64,000 bases of DNA from Salinibaculum sp. SYNS191 (GTDB lineage: Archaea; Halobacteriota; Halobacteria; Halobacteriales; Haloarculaceae): positions 2,542,001 through 2,606,000 of the forward strand of contig NZ_CP147838.1 in NCBI RefSeq assembly GCF_037338445.1. The letters are read 5' to 3'. The position numbers and the translations under genes are program-made. Each line of letters opens with the position of its first letter. The stretch's first letter is position 1. The notes beneath the pieces were generated by a model that did no database searches, was not told where the DNA came from, and saw only the letters and a program-made list of their open reading frames with translations. Of this stretch, positions 26,188 to 33,270 are shown piece by piece.

Positions 26188-26889
26188 CTACAGCCGGAAC
26201 CGCTCTAACACCGGTATCTCCGCGATGCGCTCCTCCGAGAGCAGGGCCCAGTCGATGCCCGCCGGCTTGTAGACCTCCCCTGGGCGGACGACCCGCTCTG
26301 GCGTCACCACGAGGTCCATCCCGACGTCGTGGGCGGCGGTCTCGACCGGCCCCTCGACCACCTGCCGCTCGTGGACCGTCGTCGCCACCGGCGTCTCGCC
26401 GTCGACCAGCCCGAGTTCGAGCAACAGCGCGTACTCCAGGTCGCTGTAGCCCTCGCCCTTGCCGATGCGGTCGCCGTCCTCGGTGACTGCGACGCTTCCC
26501 GAGACCACGAGGTCGATGGGAGCCACGTCGTCGGGGGGTACCTGCACGCCCTCCTCGTCGGCCCCGCCGATGGTCGTCGCGTTGTCGATATCGTCGATGC
26601 GGTCGGGGTCCAGTTCCACGAAACACTCCTCCTCGGCCAGCCGCGGCACCGCCATGTAGAGGGTCTTCCCGGCTTCCAGTGCCAGCCGGCGGACCGGCCG
26701 CTGGGGCGAGTCCGGGTTTATCTTGATGGCGTCGGCCGCGCGAAACTCCGGCTCGTCGGCGAGTCGCTGGGCGGCCGCGTCCGCGCCGGCGAAGTTCGGG
26801 ATGCGGCCGTGGGGTGGGAACGGGAACCGCGCCTCACCGGACGCCTCCAGGTCGTCCCAGACCCGCTCGCGGAGCGCCTGCTTGTCCAT
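26188..26889 (-). CDS. 5-formyltetrahydrofolate cyclo-ligase
   Basis: A 233-residue folate enzyme that converts 5-formyl-THF and ATP to 5,10-methenyl-THF. The ATP/folate motif appears as RIGKGEGYSDLEYALL (about residues 141-156), and ATTVHERQVV follows. The N-terminal MDKQALRERVWDDLE and the basic NPDSPQRPVRRLAL complete the family pattern. The ATG at 26889 lies directly beside the 43-bp tandem repeats, so its promoter must be within or beyond them. The gene is otherwise isolated from folate genes in this window. Confidence 0.9.
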   Translation of the reverse strand: MDKQALRERVWDDLEASGEARFPFPPHGRIPNFAGADAAAQRLADEPEFRAADAIKINPDSPQRPVRRLALEAGKTLYMAVPRLAEEECFVELDPDRIDDIDNATTIGGADEEGVQVPPDDVAPIDLVVSGSVAVTEDGDRIGKGEGYSDLEYALLLELGLVDGETPVATTVHERQVVEGPVETAAHDVGMDLVVTPERVVRPGEVYKPAGIDWALLSEERIAEIPVLERFRL

Positions 26890-26904
26890 GGCATCGCTTG
26901 CGCT

Positions 26905-27020
26905 GGCGACTACAAAAACCTGGAGTCGCCGCGGTCAGGGTTGCGGGGGCGGCTACAAAAACCTGGAGTCGCCGCGGTCGGGCTCGCGCGGGTGGCTACA
27001 AAAAAGTCGCCGCGGTCAGG
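26905..27020. repeat. 43-bp tandem repeat array (2.7 copies) with terminator-like cores
   Basis: Copies start at 26905, 26948 and 26991, a period of exactly 43 bases. Each holds CTACAAAAACCTGGAGTCGC followed by CGCGGTCNGG; the third copy lacks ACCTGG-like bases and includes the stop codon of the acetyltransferase (TCA at 27016-27018). On the minus strand every copy gives a T5-T6 run, and copies 1-2 can form a GGCGAC/GTCGCC stem around it. The array looks like an amplified terminator of the acetyltransferase gene lying in the promoter side of the folate gene. Confidence 0.85.
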
Positions 27021-27504
27021 CCCCGTCGAGGTGGCGCGCCATGATGGCGAACTCGACGTCGACGCCGTCGATGGTGCGGACCTCGGTGTCGAGGTGCCAG
27101 TACCCCAGCGACTCGTAGAACCCCGTCGCGTTCAGGGCGGCGACGACGTCGAGACGGTCGACGTCGCGCATCTCGGCGCGGGTCTCCAGTTGTCCCACCA
27201 GCGAACTGCCGATGCCCTCGCCGCCGTGGTCGGGGTGGACGTAGGCGGCCTCGATGCGGCCCGCGTCGGCGTTGAGCACGCCGTAGCCCGCCGTCTCGCC
27301 GTCGGCCTCCGCGAGCAGGACGGTGAACCTGTCGCTGCCGATGGCCCGCTCGAAGTCGGCGAGGCCGTCCTGGTCGGGTGCCCAGGCGGCTATCTGCTCG
27401 TCGCTGTAGTGAAAGCCGGCGACTTCCCGGATGGCGGCCCGCTTTACCGCGAGGACGGCGGCGGCGTCGTCCGGCGTCGCCTGCCGGAACTGGACGGCCG
27501 ACAT
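27016..27504 (-). CDS. GNAT-family N-acetyltransferase
   Basis: A 162-residue acetyl-CoA-dependent acyltransferase. The acetyl-CoA loop appears as VHPDHGGEGIGSSLV (about residues 88-102, the R/QxxGxG/A equivalent), after strand AGRIEAAYV. The C-terminal VVAALNATGFYESLGYWHLD is the typical GNAT motif B. The acceptor (amine, amino acid or protein N-terminus) cannot be told. The ATG at 27504 (MSAVQFRQATPDD) is preferred over one nine codons upstream. Its stop codon lies inside the third copy of the 43-bp repeat. Confidence 0.9.
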   Translation of the reverse strand: MSAVQFRQATPDDAAAVLAVKRAAIREVAGFHYSDEQIAAWAPDQDGLADFERAIGSDRFTVLLAEADGETAGYGVLNADAGRIEAAYVHPDHGGEGIGSSLVGQLETRAEMRDVDRLDVVAALNATGFYESLGYWHLDTEVRTIDGVDVEFAIMARHLDGA

Positions 27505-27552
27505 ACTGTGGCATTTACTGGCATGGTACAAGAACGTTGCCGGCCGGGGCCG

Positions 27553-28593
27553 TCACCACTCGTGGAGCGGTCGCTGCTCGATGCGGTTCCGGAGGGTGTC
27601 GAGGTCGTCGGCCGTCACGCCCTGGCCGAACTGGGCCATCACGGCGTGGACCTCCGCCCGCGAGATCTTCACGTTGCCCTCGCGGATTGGGTCCTCCGGT
27701 CGCGCTTTCAGTTCGCGGATGGTCCCGACCGCCAGGAGGAACGGAATCGCCCAGGCCGACAGGGTGTTGCCGCGGTGTTCGGGCATGGCTTCGAGCCACG
27801 CCTGCGTCCCGTCGAGGTAGCCCTCGGCGTGGGCGGTGACGCGCTCGACGACCGACGCCAGCCGGTCGACGGCGGCGGGGTCGTCGATGTCCGACGGGCT
27901 GACGCCGGCGTCGTCCAGCCACGCCTCCGGCAGGTAGACGTTGTTCTCCTCGGCGTAATCGGTGCCGACGTCCTTGGCGACGTTGACGAGCTGGAGCAGG
28001 AGGCCGAAGTCGCGGGCGTGTTCCTCCAGCCGGTCCGTGACCGCCGTGCTGGCCTCCTGTGCGACGAGGTTGGTGACGAGATCGCCGACCGTGCCGGCGG
28101 CGTACCAGCAGTACTCCTCCAGTTCGTCGACGGTCTCGATGCGCAGGCCGCCCTCGTCGGCGTAGCGCTCGACGAACTCCGCCATGCCCGAGACGAGTTC
28201 GCGGACCGGCGGCCGGATGCGGTCGCGGGTGTCGGCGTCGAGCGCGCGGAACGTCCCCAGGACGCGGGGAGCGCTGGCGACGACCCGCCAGTCGGCGCCG
28301 GGGTCGGACGGGACCCACTCGCTCACCGCCGACTCGAACTGCCCGGCGTCGGCGTCGCTCGTCGGGTCGAGCACGTCGTCGTAGATCCGGAGCAGGCGGG
28401 CCTTCTCCGACGGCGGGATGTGTGGGTCGTCCTCGATGGTGTCGGCGACGCGGCAGACGAGGTAGCCGACGCAGATGTCGCGCGCCATCGGCTCGTCGAG
28501 TTCGGCGATGGTGATGGCGAAGGTGCGGGAGACGTCCGTGACGGCGTCGTAGCACCACGCGAGGTCGGCGTTGCCGGTACTGCGCTGTGTCAT
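27553..28593 (-). CDS. Squalene synthase (squalene/phytoene synthase family)
   Basis: A 346-residue prenyl head-to-head synthase. The first Asp-rich motif is CRVADTIEDD (about residues 47-56) and the second is NVAKDVGTDYAEENNVYLPE (about 204-223); YCWYAAGTVGDLVTNL lies between. The SRTFAITIAELDEPM start and DTIEDD resemble farnesyl-diphosphate farnesyltransferases more than phytoene synthases, so squalene, a haloarchaeal membrane lipid, is the likely product from two farnesyl diphosphates. No other isoprenoid gene is adjacent. Start at ATG 28593; the promoter shares a 150-base divergent region with the zinc-ribbon gene. Confidence 0.85.
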   Translation of the reverse strand: MTQRSTGNADLAWCYDAVTDVSRTFAITIAELDEPMARDICVGYLVCRVADTIEDDPHIPPSEKARLLRIYDDVLDPTSDADAGQFESAVSEWVPSDPGADWRVVASAPRVLGTFRALDADTRDRIRPPVRELVSGMAEFVERYADEGGLRIETVDELEEYCWYAAGTVGDLVTNLVAQEASTAVTDRLEEHARDFGLLLQLVNVAKDVGTDYAEENNVYLPEAWLDDAGVSPSDIDDPAAVDRLASVVERVTAHAEGYLDGTQAWLEAMPEHRGNTLSAWAIPFLLAVGTIRELKARPEDPIREGNVKISRAEVHAVMAQFGQGVTADDLDTLRNRIEQRPLHEW

Positions 28594-28713
28594 CGCTCGA
28601 CCACCGTAGAGCAGGGCGGCTGAGGGCTCATCGATTTTCTTGTCTATACTATGGTATCATCGGTTATATACTACCGTTGTTCGCCTCGCTACTCTCCCCC
28701 CTGGGCCGACACG

Positions 28714-28719
28714 TTTATG
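28714..28719 (+). promoter_or_regulatory. TATA-like box of the zinc-ribbon gene
   Basis: TTTATG lies 25-30 bases before the ATG at 28744, the leaderless spacing. On the other side GGTTATATACTACC (about 28660-28672) may serve the divergent squalene synthase gene. Confidence 0.5.
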
Positions 28720-28743
28720 TGACAAATAGCCGAACTTTATCGC

Positions 28744-28959
28744 ATGGTCCCCGACCACTCCGACTCCGGCTGTCCGAAGTGTGGCCACACGGAGACCGAC
28801 GTCGGCACCATCGCGGCAACCGGCGGCGGCCTGAGCAAGATGTTCGACATCCAGACCAACGAGTTTCAGGTCGTCTCCTGCCTGAACTGCGGGTACTCGG
28901 AGCTGTACCGCGACACCGGCTCGCGCGGCAGCGACATCGTCGACGTGTTCCTCGGCTGA
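28744..28959 (+). CDS. Zinc-ribbon nucleic-acid-binding-type protein
   Basis: A 71-residue protein with two knuckles, CPKCGH (residues 10-15) and CLNCGY (46-51), set as in small archaeal zinc-ribbon proteins annotated as nucleic-acid-binding. The linker has FDIQTNEFQVVSC. It overlaps the next gene by one base in TGATG (stop 28957-28959, start 28959), indicating translational coupling. Start chosen at ATG 28744 with a TATA-like box 30 bases upstream. Binding partner unknown. Confidence 0.8.
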   Translation: MVPDHSDSGCPKCGHTETDVGTIAATGGGLSKMFDIQTNEFQVVSCLNCGYSELYRDTGSRGSDIVDVFLG

Positions 28960-29147
28960 TGAGCGCCGCCGGCGTCTTCGTCCTCGCTGTGCTGGTCAGC
29001 GTCGTGCTCGGCCTCCTGCTGGCGGTGCTGGTCTGGAGCGAGAACGAGCGCGAACCGATGGACCGCCGGGAGGCCGAACGCGTCGCGCGGCGGGACACAG
29101 GGGAGCACGGCCGCGAGACCGACCGCGAGGACTCCCGCTGGGAGTGA
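28959..29147 (+). CDS. Single-pass membrane microprotein
   Basis: A 62-residue protein with one membrane helix (residues about 5-27, AGVFVLAVLVSVVLGLLLAV) and a highly charged tail rich in Arg and Glu (EREPMDRREAERVARRD). No known family is evident. Its ATG overlaps the stop of the zinc-ribbon gene by one base, so the two are likely made from one message; the next gene starts 40 bases later. Confidence 0.65.
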   Translation: MSAAGVFVLAVLVSVVLGLLLAVLVWSENEREPMDRREAERVARRDTGEHGRETDREDSRWE

Positions 29148-29187
29148 CGACCCCCGGTTTCTTGCCCGTTGGGAACGCACAGCAAGT

Positions 29188-29469
29188 GTGGCCGACGACC
29201 CACCTGCCGACGTGCTCGCGGTCCTCACGCAGTTGCTCGCGGAGACGCGCACGGCGCTCGCGGAGGGCGACAGGGAGACGGCCCGGGAGACGGTATCCTC
29301 CGCGGAGACCGTCGCGTCGAACAAGCTCCCGGGCGGCGAGCGCCGCGACGCCCTCCTCCACGGCTGTGGCCGCGTGCGCTCGCTGCTCGACCCCGAGGAC
29401 GGCGACATCGAGGCGGACGTCGCCACGGAATACGTCGCCGCGATGGAGCGGCGGCTCCCGGAGGAGTGA
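29188..29469 (+). CDS. Conserved haloarchaeal helical protein
   Basis: A 93-residue protein predicted to be almost all alpha-helical: LAVLTQLLAETRTALAEGDRETARETVSSAETVAS is a tetratricopeptide-like helical hairpin, followed by a basic GERRDALLHGCGRV and an acidic C-terminus. I do not recognise a functional family. It starts at GTG 29188 after a 40-base gap in the same direction as the membrane microprotein, and its TGA abuts the convergent gene stop (TGACTA). Confidence 0.7.
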   Translation: MADDPPADVLAVLTQLLAETRTALAEGDRETARETVSSAETVASNKLPGGERRDALLHGCGRVRSLLDPEDGDIEADVATEYVAAMERRLPEE

Positions 29470-29961
29470 CTACTGCTCGCGGTCGGCGTGGGCGTCCGGC
29501 TGGAACGCCGGCGGCAGGCCGGTGTGTCTGATGCCGTTTTGCTCGGTTATCTCGAAGATGTACACCTCGACGCCGGCCGAGAGGTCGGCCCGCTGGAACA
29601 CGTCCGGCCGCCAGGCACGACTCACGCCCTCGGCCGGCTCCGTCGGCTCCTCGGGCCGCGGCTTCCGGAGCGTCCCCGTGAGCATGACGCTCTCCCAGTT
29701 GAACATCGAGTCCGCGCTGAACACGAGAAAGCTCGCCTCATCCGTCTGCTCGCTCAGCGTCGCCTTCCGGCTCTCCGACCCCAGCAGATAGGTGAAATAC
29801 AGCCGCGACTCCCCGTCGTAATCGTACGACAGCGGCAGCACGTACGGTGCCCCCTCCGTGGGCAGCGCGAGCACGCCCAGCCCCTGACCCGCCAGGAATC
29901 CACGAATCTCCGCGTCGCTCATCCGCTCCAGTCCGTACTCGTGCAACTCGTCCACTGACAT
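29470..29961 (-). CDS. Pyridoxamine 5'-phosphate oxidase-family protein
   Basis: A 163-residue split-barrel protein starting MSVDELHEYGLERMSDAEI. The core LGVLALPTEGAPYVLPLSYD and LYFTYLLGSESRK matches the larger haloarchaeal PNPOx-like group, and the C-terminal YIFEITEQNGIRHTGLPPAF extends it. A flavin or F420 is expected at the dimer interface. It is the third such gene in this window but is distinct from those at 4458 and 7537 in the middle region. Substrate unknown. Its stop touches the convergent helical protein gene. Confidence 0.87.
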   Translation of the reverse strand: MSVDELHEYGLERMSDAEIRGFLAGQGLGVLALPTEGAPYVLPLSYDYDGESRLYFTYLLGSESRKATLSEQTDEASFLVFSADSMFNWESVMLTGTLRKPRPEEPTEPAEGVSRAWRPDVFQRADLSAGVEVYIFEITEQNGIRHTGLPPAFQPDAHADREQ

Positions 29962-30134
29962 ACGTTACCGTATGTCCGAGAACCCGATAAAGTATGACCC
30001 GACTACGCGGACGTGTACTGCCGGTGCTCGACGCGTTTCCGTGGGCATCCGGCAGGTATCCCGCTGGAACAGCGGCGTCGGCCGGCACACTGCGGGACAA
30101 TCATCTTGACGCAGTGTCACGACAGTACGGAGTG

Positions 30135-31055
30135 ATGCCCTTCCCGATTCGCGTGGCCGACGTGATGCAACGCCCCGTCTACACCATCACACCGGAGCAG
30201 ACCGCGGCGACCGCCGCGGCCCGCTGTGACGAGGAGGACATCGGCTCGCTGGTCGTCGTCGACGACGGCGAGCCGGTGGGTATCGTGACCAACGCCGACC
30301 TCGTGCGCCTGCTGGGCAGCGCCACGGACCCCGGGACCCGCCCGGTCGAGGAGTTCATGAGCGCGCCGGTGGTGACCGTCGCGCCGGACGCGACGGTCGG
30401 CGAGGCCGTCGAGCGGATGCGCGAGAACGACATCGCACGGCTCGTCGCCGTCGACGACGCTACAGTCGTGGGTATCCTCTCGACGGACGACGTGGCACGC
30501 GTCGTTCCGCAGATTCTCCACCGCAGCGAGATAGAGCCGTCGGATGGCGACACCCGGTATCGCGTCCGCCAGGAGACGGCCTACGAGAACGAGGACTGGG
30601 ACGTCGAGTGTGTCACCAGCGGCGAGGAGGCGGTGACGGTCGGGGACCGCGTCACCTTCGAGAAGACCCTCTCCGAGGAGGACGTGCGCACCTTCGCCGC
30701 CGCCAGCGGCGACACGAACCGCCTCCACCTCGACGACGAGTACGCCGCGGAGACGCGCTTCGGTCGGCGCATCGTCCACGGCACGCTCGTCGGCGGCCTC
30801 ATCAGCGCCGCCCTCGCCCGCCTGCCCGGCGTCTCCATCTACGTCTCGCAGGACCTCTCCTTTCTCGCGCCGGTCGAGGTCGGCGAGCGCGCCCGCGCCG
30901 TCTGCGAGGTGGTCGGCGAACTCGACTCCAACAAGTACACGCTGACGACGGACGTCTTCGGTGCCGACGGCGAACCGGTCATCGAGGGCCAGGCCGTCGT
31001 CCTCGTCGACGCCACGCCCGAGACGGGCCGCGTCGAGGTGGAGGCGCTGGCCTGA
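30135..31055 (+). CDS. Fusion of two CBS domains to a MaoC-like hot-dog domain
   Basis: A 306-residue protein. Residues about 8-60 and 75-128 are two CBS modules (RVADVMQRPVYTITPEQTA and VEEFMSAPVVTVAPDATVGE). Residues about 160-300 form a MaoC-type hydratase: the catalytic segment ASGDTNRLHLDDEYA retains the Asp and His of R-specific enoyl-CoA hydratases, and GRRIVHGTLVGGLISA follows. The CBS pair probably binds an adenosyl nucleotide and tunes the enzyme, an inferred link between energy state and acyl-CoA hydration. The ATG at 30135 was chosen because the upstream in-frame extension lacks similarity to either fold. Confidence 0.88.
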   Translation: MPFPIRVADVMQRPVYTITPEQTAATAAARCDEEDIGSLVVVDDGEPVGIVTNADLVRLLGSATDPGTRPVEEFMSAPVVTVAPDATVGEAVERMRENDIARLVAVDDATVVGILSTDDVARVVPQILHRSEIEPSDGDTRYRVRQETAYENEDWDVECVTSGEEAVTVGDRVTFEKTLSEEDVRTFAAASGDTNRLHLDDEYAAETRFGRRIVHGTLVGGLISAALARLPGVSIYVSQDLSFLAPVEVGERARAVCEVVGELDSNKYTLTTDVFGADGEPVIEGQAVVLVDATPETGRVEVEALA

Positions 31056-31104
31056 CCTGTTGGCGCGACAACCGTTTTGTCCGTGGCTCCCGCAGTTCCA
31101 ACGG

Positions 31105-32094
31105 ATGGCCAGACTCGGACTGACCGGCGACGTGATGCTCGGCCGGCTGGTCGACGAGCGCCAGCAGCGCCGTCCCGTCGGGGCCGTCTGGGGGGACGTG
31201 CTCGACCGCCTCACCGCGCTCGACGGGCTGCTCGTCAACCTGGAGTGCTGTCTGTCGACGCGAGGGGAGCCCTGGACGCGGACGGAGCGGGCCTTCCACT
31301 TCCGGGCCGACCCGGACTGGGCGGTCCCCGCACTCCAGCGAGCGGGGGTGGACTGCTGTGCGCTGGCGAACAACCACGTGCTCGACTTCGAGGAACCCGC
31401 CCTGCTGGACACGCTCGGCTACCTCGACGAGGGCGGCATCGCCCGTACCGGTGCCGGTCGGACCCGCGAGGACGCCTTCGAGCCGGCGGTGTTCGCCGTC
31501 GACGGCTGTACCGTCGCCGTCGTCTCGCTGACCGACAACACCCCCGAGTACGCCGCCGGGGACCGGTCGCCGGGGACCGCCTACGTCGAAATCGACCGCG
31601 AGAACGAACGGACGCGGGCGGCCGTGACCGACGCGCTGGCCCGCGCCCGCGCTCGCGACCCGGATCTCGTCGTCGCGTCGCTGCACTGGGGACCGAACAT
31701 GGTGGAAGCGCCGCCGCGGCGCTTTCGTGCGTTCGCCCGGTGGCTCGTCGACGCGGGCGTCGACGTGATTCACGGCCACAGCGCCCACGTCTTCCAGGGC
31801 GTCGAGGTGTACGACGGCCGCCCCATCTGCTACGACACGGGCGACTTCGTCGACGACTACGCCGTCGGTGACCTCCGCAAAGACCGGAGCTTCCTGTTCG
31901 AACTGACGGTGACCGACGACGGGGCCCTCTCTCACCTCCGCCTGCACCCGACCGAGATATACGACTTCTCGGTCCACGAGGCGCGCGCCGACGTCGCCGA
32001 GTGGAGCCGCCAGCGGATGCGCCGCCTCTCGGAGCCGTTCGACACCGCGTTCGACCGCGACGGCGACGCCCTCCGGGTGGCCCTCGGCGGCTGA
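31105..32094 (+). CDS. CapA-family (poly-gamma-glutamate synthesis-type) metallophosphoesterase-like protein
   Basis: A 329-residue protein of the CapA fold, a calcineurin-like metal enzyme family. Metal ligands in order: TGDVMLGR (Asp9), LVNLECCL, ALANNHVLDF (Asn-His), VASLHWGPNM (His) and HGHSAHVFQGVEV (His residues). These match the CapA arrangement, though in archaea without capsule genes the substrate is unknown. No signal peptide or membrane helix is seen, so it should be cytosolic. The ATG at 31105 follows the fusion gene by 49 bases on the same strand, suggesting a shared transcript. Confidence 0.85.
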   Translation: MARLGLTGDVMLGRLVDERQQRRPVGAVWGDVLDRLTALDGLLVNLECCLSTRGEPWTRTERAFHFRADPDWAVPALQRAGVDCCALANNHVLDFEEPALLDTLGYLDEGGIARTGAGRTREDAFEPAVFAVDGCTVAVVSLTDNTPEYAAGDRSPGTAYVEIDRENERTRAAVTDALARARARDPDLVVASLHWGPNMVEAPPRRFRAFARWLVDAGVDVIHGHSAHVFQGVEVYDGRPICYDTGDFVDDYAVGDLRKDRSFLFELTVTDDGALSHLRLHPTEIYDFSVHEARADVAEWSRQRMRRLSEPFDTAFDRDGDALRVALGG

Positions 32095-32156
32095 GTAACT
32101 TCCCAGCGGCCGGGAAGTCCCGAAACGGCGACGGACGACCGAGCGGACTATCCCAC

Positions 32157-32468
32157 ATGGTCGAGACCCACTGGGACGACCTCCGCGGGCGGGAACTGCG
32201 CTACGACGGACACACGTGGGAACTCACTGGCGACGTGGTGGTCCGCGACCGCGGCGAACTGCTCGCGGTGGACGTCCGACAGGTCGACGGCTCGAAGCAC
32301 GGCCACGCGACGCTGTCGTTCGCCAACGAGAATCCGCCGAAGTCACTCAATCCCGGGACGCTCGGCGACCACTTCCACCGCCTCGAAACCGACAACGGGC
32401 ACACGGTCGTCGTCCGGACCGAGGGACGGACCTACCGCTACGAACTCCACAGCATCGAGTACGAGTAG
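32157..32468 (+). CDS. Conserved haloarchaeal hypothetical protein
   Basis: A 103-residue beta-rich acidic protein starting MVETHWDDLRGRELRYDGHT. The middle VRQVDGSKHGHATLSFANEN and C-terminal TYRYELHSIEYE are unmatched to any family I know by function. It follows the CapA-like gene by 62 bases on the same strand. The stop TAG is 6 bases before the convergent hydrolase stop at 32475. Start chosen as the first ATG after the CapA stop. Confidence 0.7.
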   Translation: MVETHWDDLRGRELRYDGHTWELTGDVVVRDRGELLAVDVRQVDGSKHGHATLSFANENPPKSLNPGTLGDHFHRLETDNGHTVVVRTEGRTYRYELHSIEYE

Positions 32469-32474
32469 CGCCCG

Positions 32475-33116
32475 TCAGGACAGGTGGTCGGCGAACCACT
32501 CGCCCGCCAGGTCGGCCACCGTCTCCAGTTCGCCCTCCCCCTCGAAGAGGTGGCCCGCGCCCTCGACGACAGCGATGTCTGTCTCGCAGGTCAGCGCGTC
32601 GAGCACCTCCCGGTTCAACTCCAGCACCTGCGTGTCCGCGCCCCCGACGATCAAACGCGTCGCGGCGGTCACGTCGGGTGCCTGCTCGGCCGCGAGGTCG
32701 ACGCGACCGCCCCGCGAGACGACCGCGGCGACGTCGTCACCGCGCTCGGCGGCCGCACGAAGCGCCGCGGCCGCGCCGGTGCTCGACCCGAAGTAGCCGA
32801 GGGTCAGCCCGGCGGTCGTCGGGTTGTCGCGGACCCACTCGGTCGCCCCGAGCAGGCGGTCAGTCAGCAGGTCGATGTCGAAGCGGGTCTCGCGGCGCCG
32901 GTCCTCCGCTTCGGTGAGCAGGTCGAAAAGCAGCGTCCCGAGGCCGCGCTCGCGCAACTGGTCCGCGACGAACGTGTTCCGCGGGCTCTTTCTGCTGCTG
33001 CCGCTGCCGTGGGCGAAGATTACGAGACCGGTGGCGTCCGCCGGCACCTGGAGTTCCCCCTCCAGTTCCACGCCGTCTGTCTGAATCGTGACGAGACTGT
33101 CTGACTGGTCGGTCAT
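32475..33116 (-). CDS. Alpha/beta hydrolase (dienelactone hydrolase-type)
   Basis: A 213-residue hydrolase. LVIFAHGSGSSRKSPRN is the oxyanion region; the nucleophile is Ser in LGYFGSSTGAAA (about residues 106-117); Asp lies in IVGGADTQVLE and His in VEGAGHLFEG. This is the DLH-like/phosphoribosyltransferase-neighbour type that hydrolyses esters or lactones, substrate unknown. The ATG at 33116 gives MTDQSDSLVTIQTDGVELEG, with a beta-strand start. It is on the same strand as pncB upstream but 154 bases separate them. Confidence 0.87.
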   Translation of the reverse strand: MTDQSDSLVTIQTDGVELEGELQVPADATGLVIFAHGSGSSRKSPRNTFVADQLRERGLGTLLFDLLTEAEDRRRETRFDIDLLTDRLLGATEWVRDNPTTAGLTLGYFGSSTGAAAALRAAAERGDDVAAVVSRGGRVDLAAEQAPDVTAATRLIVGGADTQVLELNREVLDALTCETDIAVVEGAGHLFEGEGELETVADLAGEWFADHLS

Positions 33117-33270
33117 GGATTGTGGTGTGCGCTGTGTCGTCGGCTGGTCGTGTGGCTGTCCCGACTCACCCGACGGCGACGGAGACGGTCCCCCGCTGGT
33201 GCGTCGTGGGTCGTGACAGGACGTGGTTCTCCACCTGAAACGACGGTCGCCCGGCGCTTAATGGGCGGTG

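Noticed and set aside
26905..27020. CRISPR-like direct repeats
   Set aside because: Fewer than three full units, 43-base period without unique spacers, and explained as duplicated gene-end sequence.
26329..28623. Plus-strand frame spanning the folate, acetyltransferase and squalene synthase genes
   Set aside because: It crosses three well-supported minus-strand genes and the repeat array, and its peptide is low in complexity.
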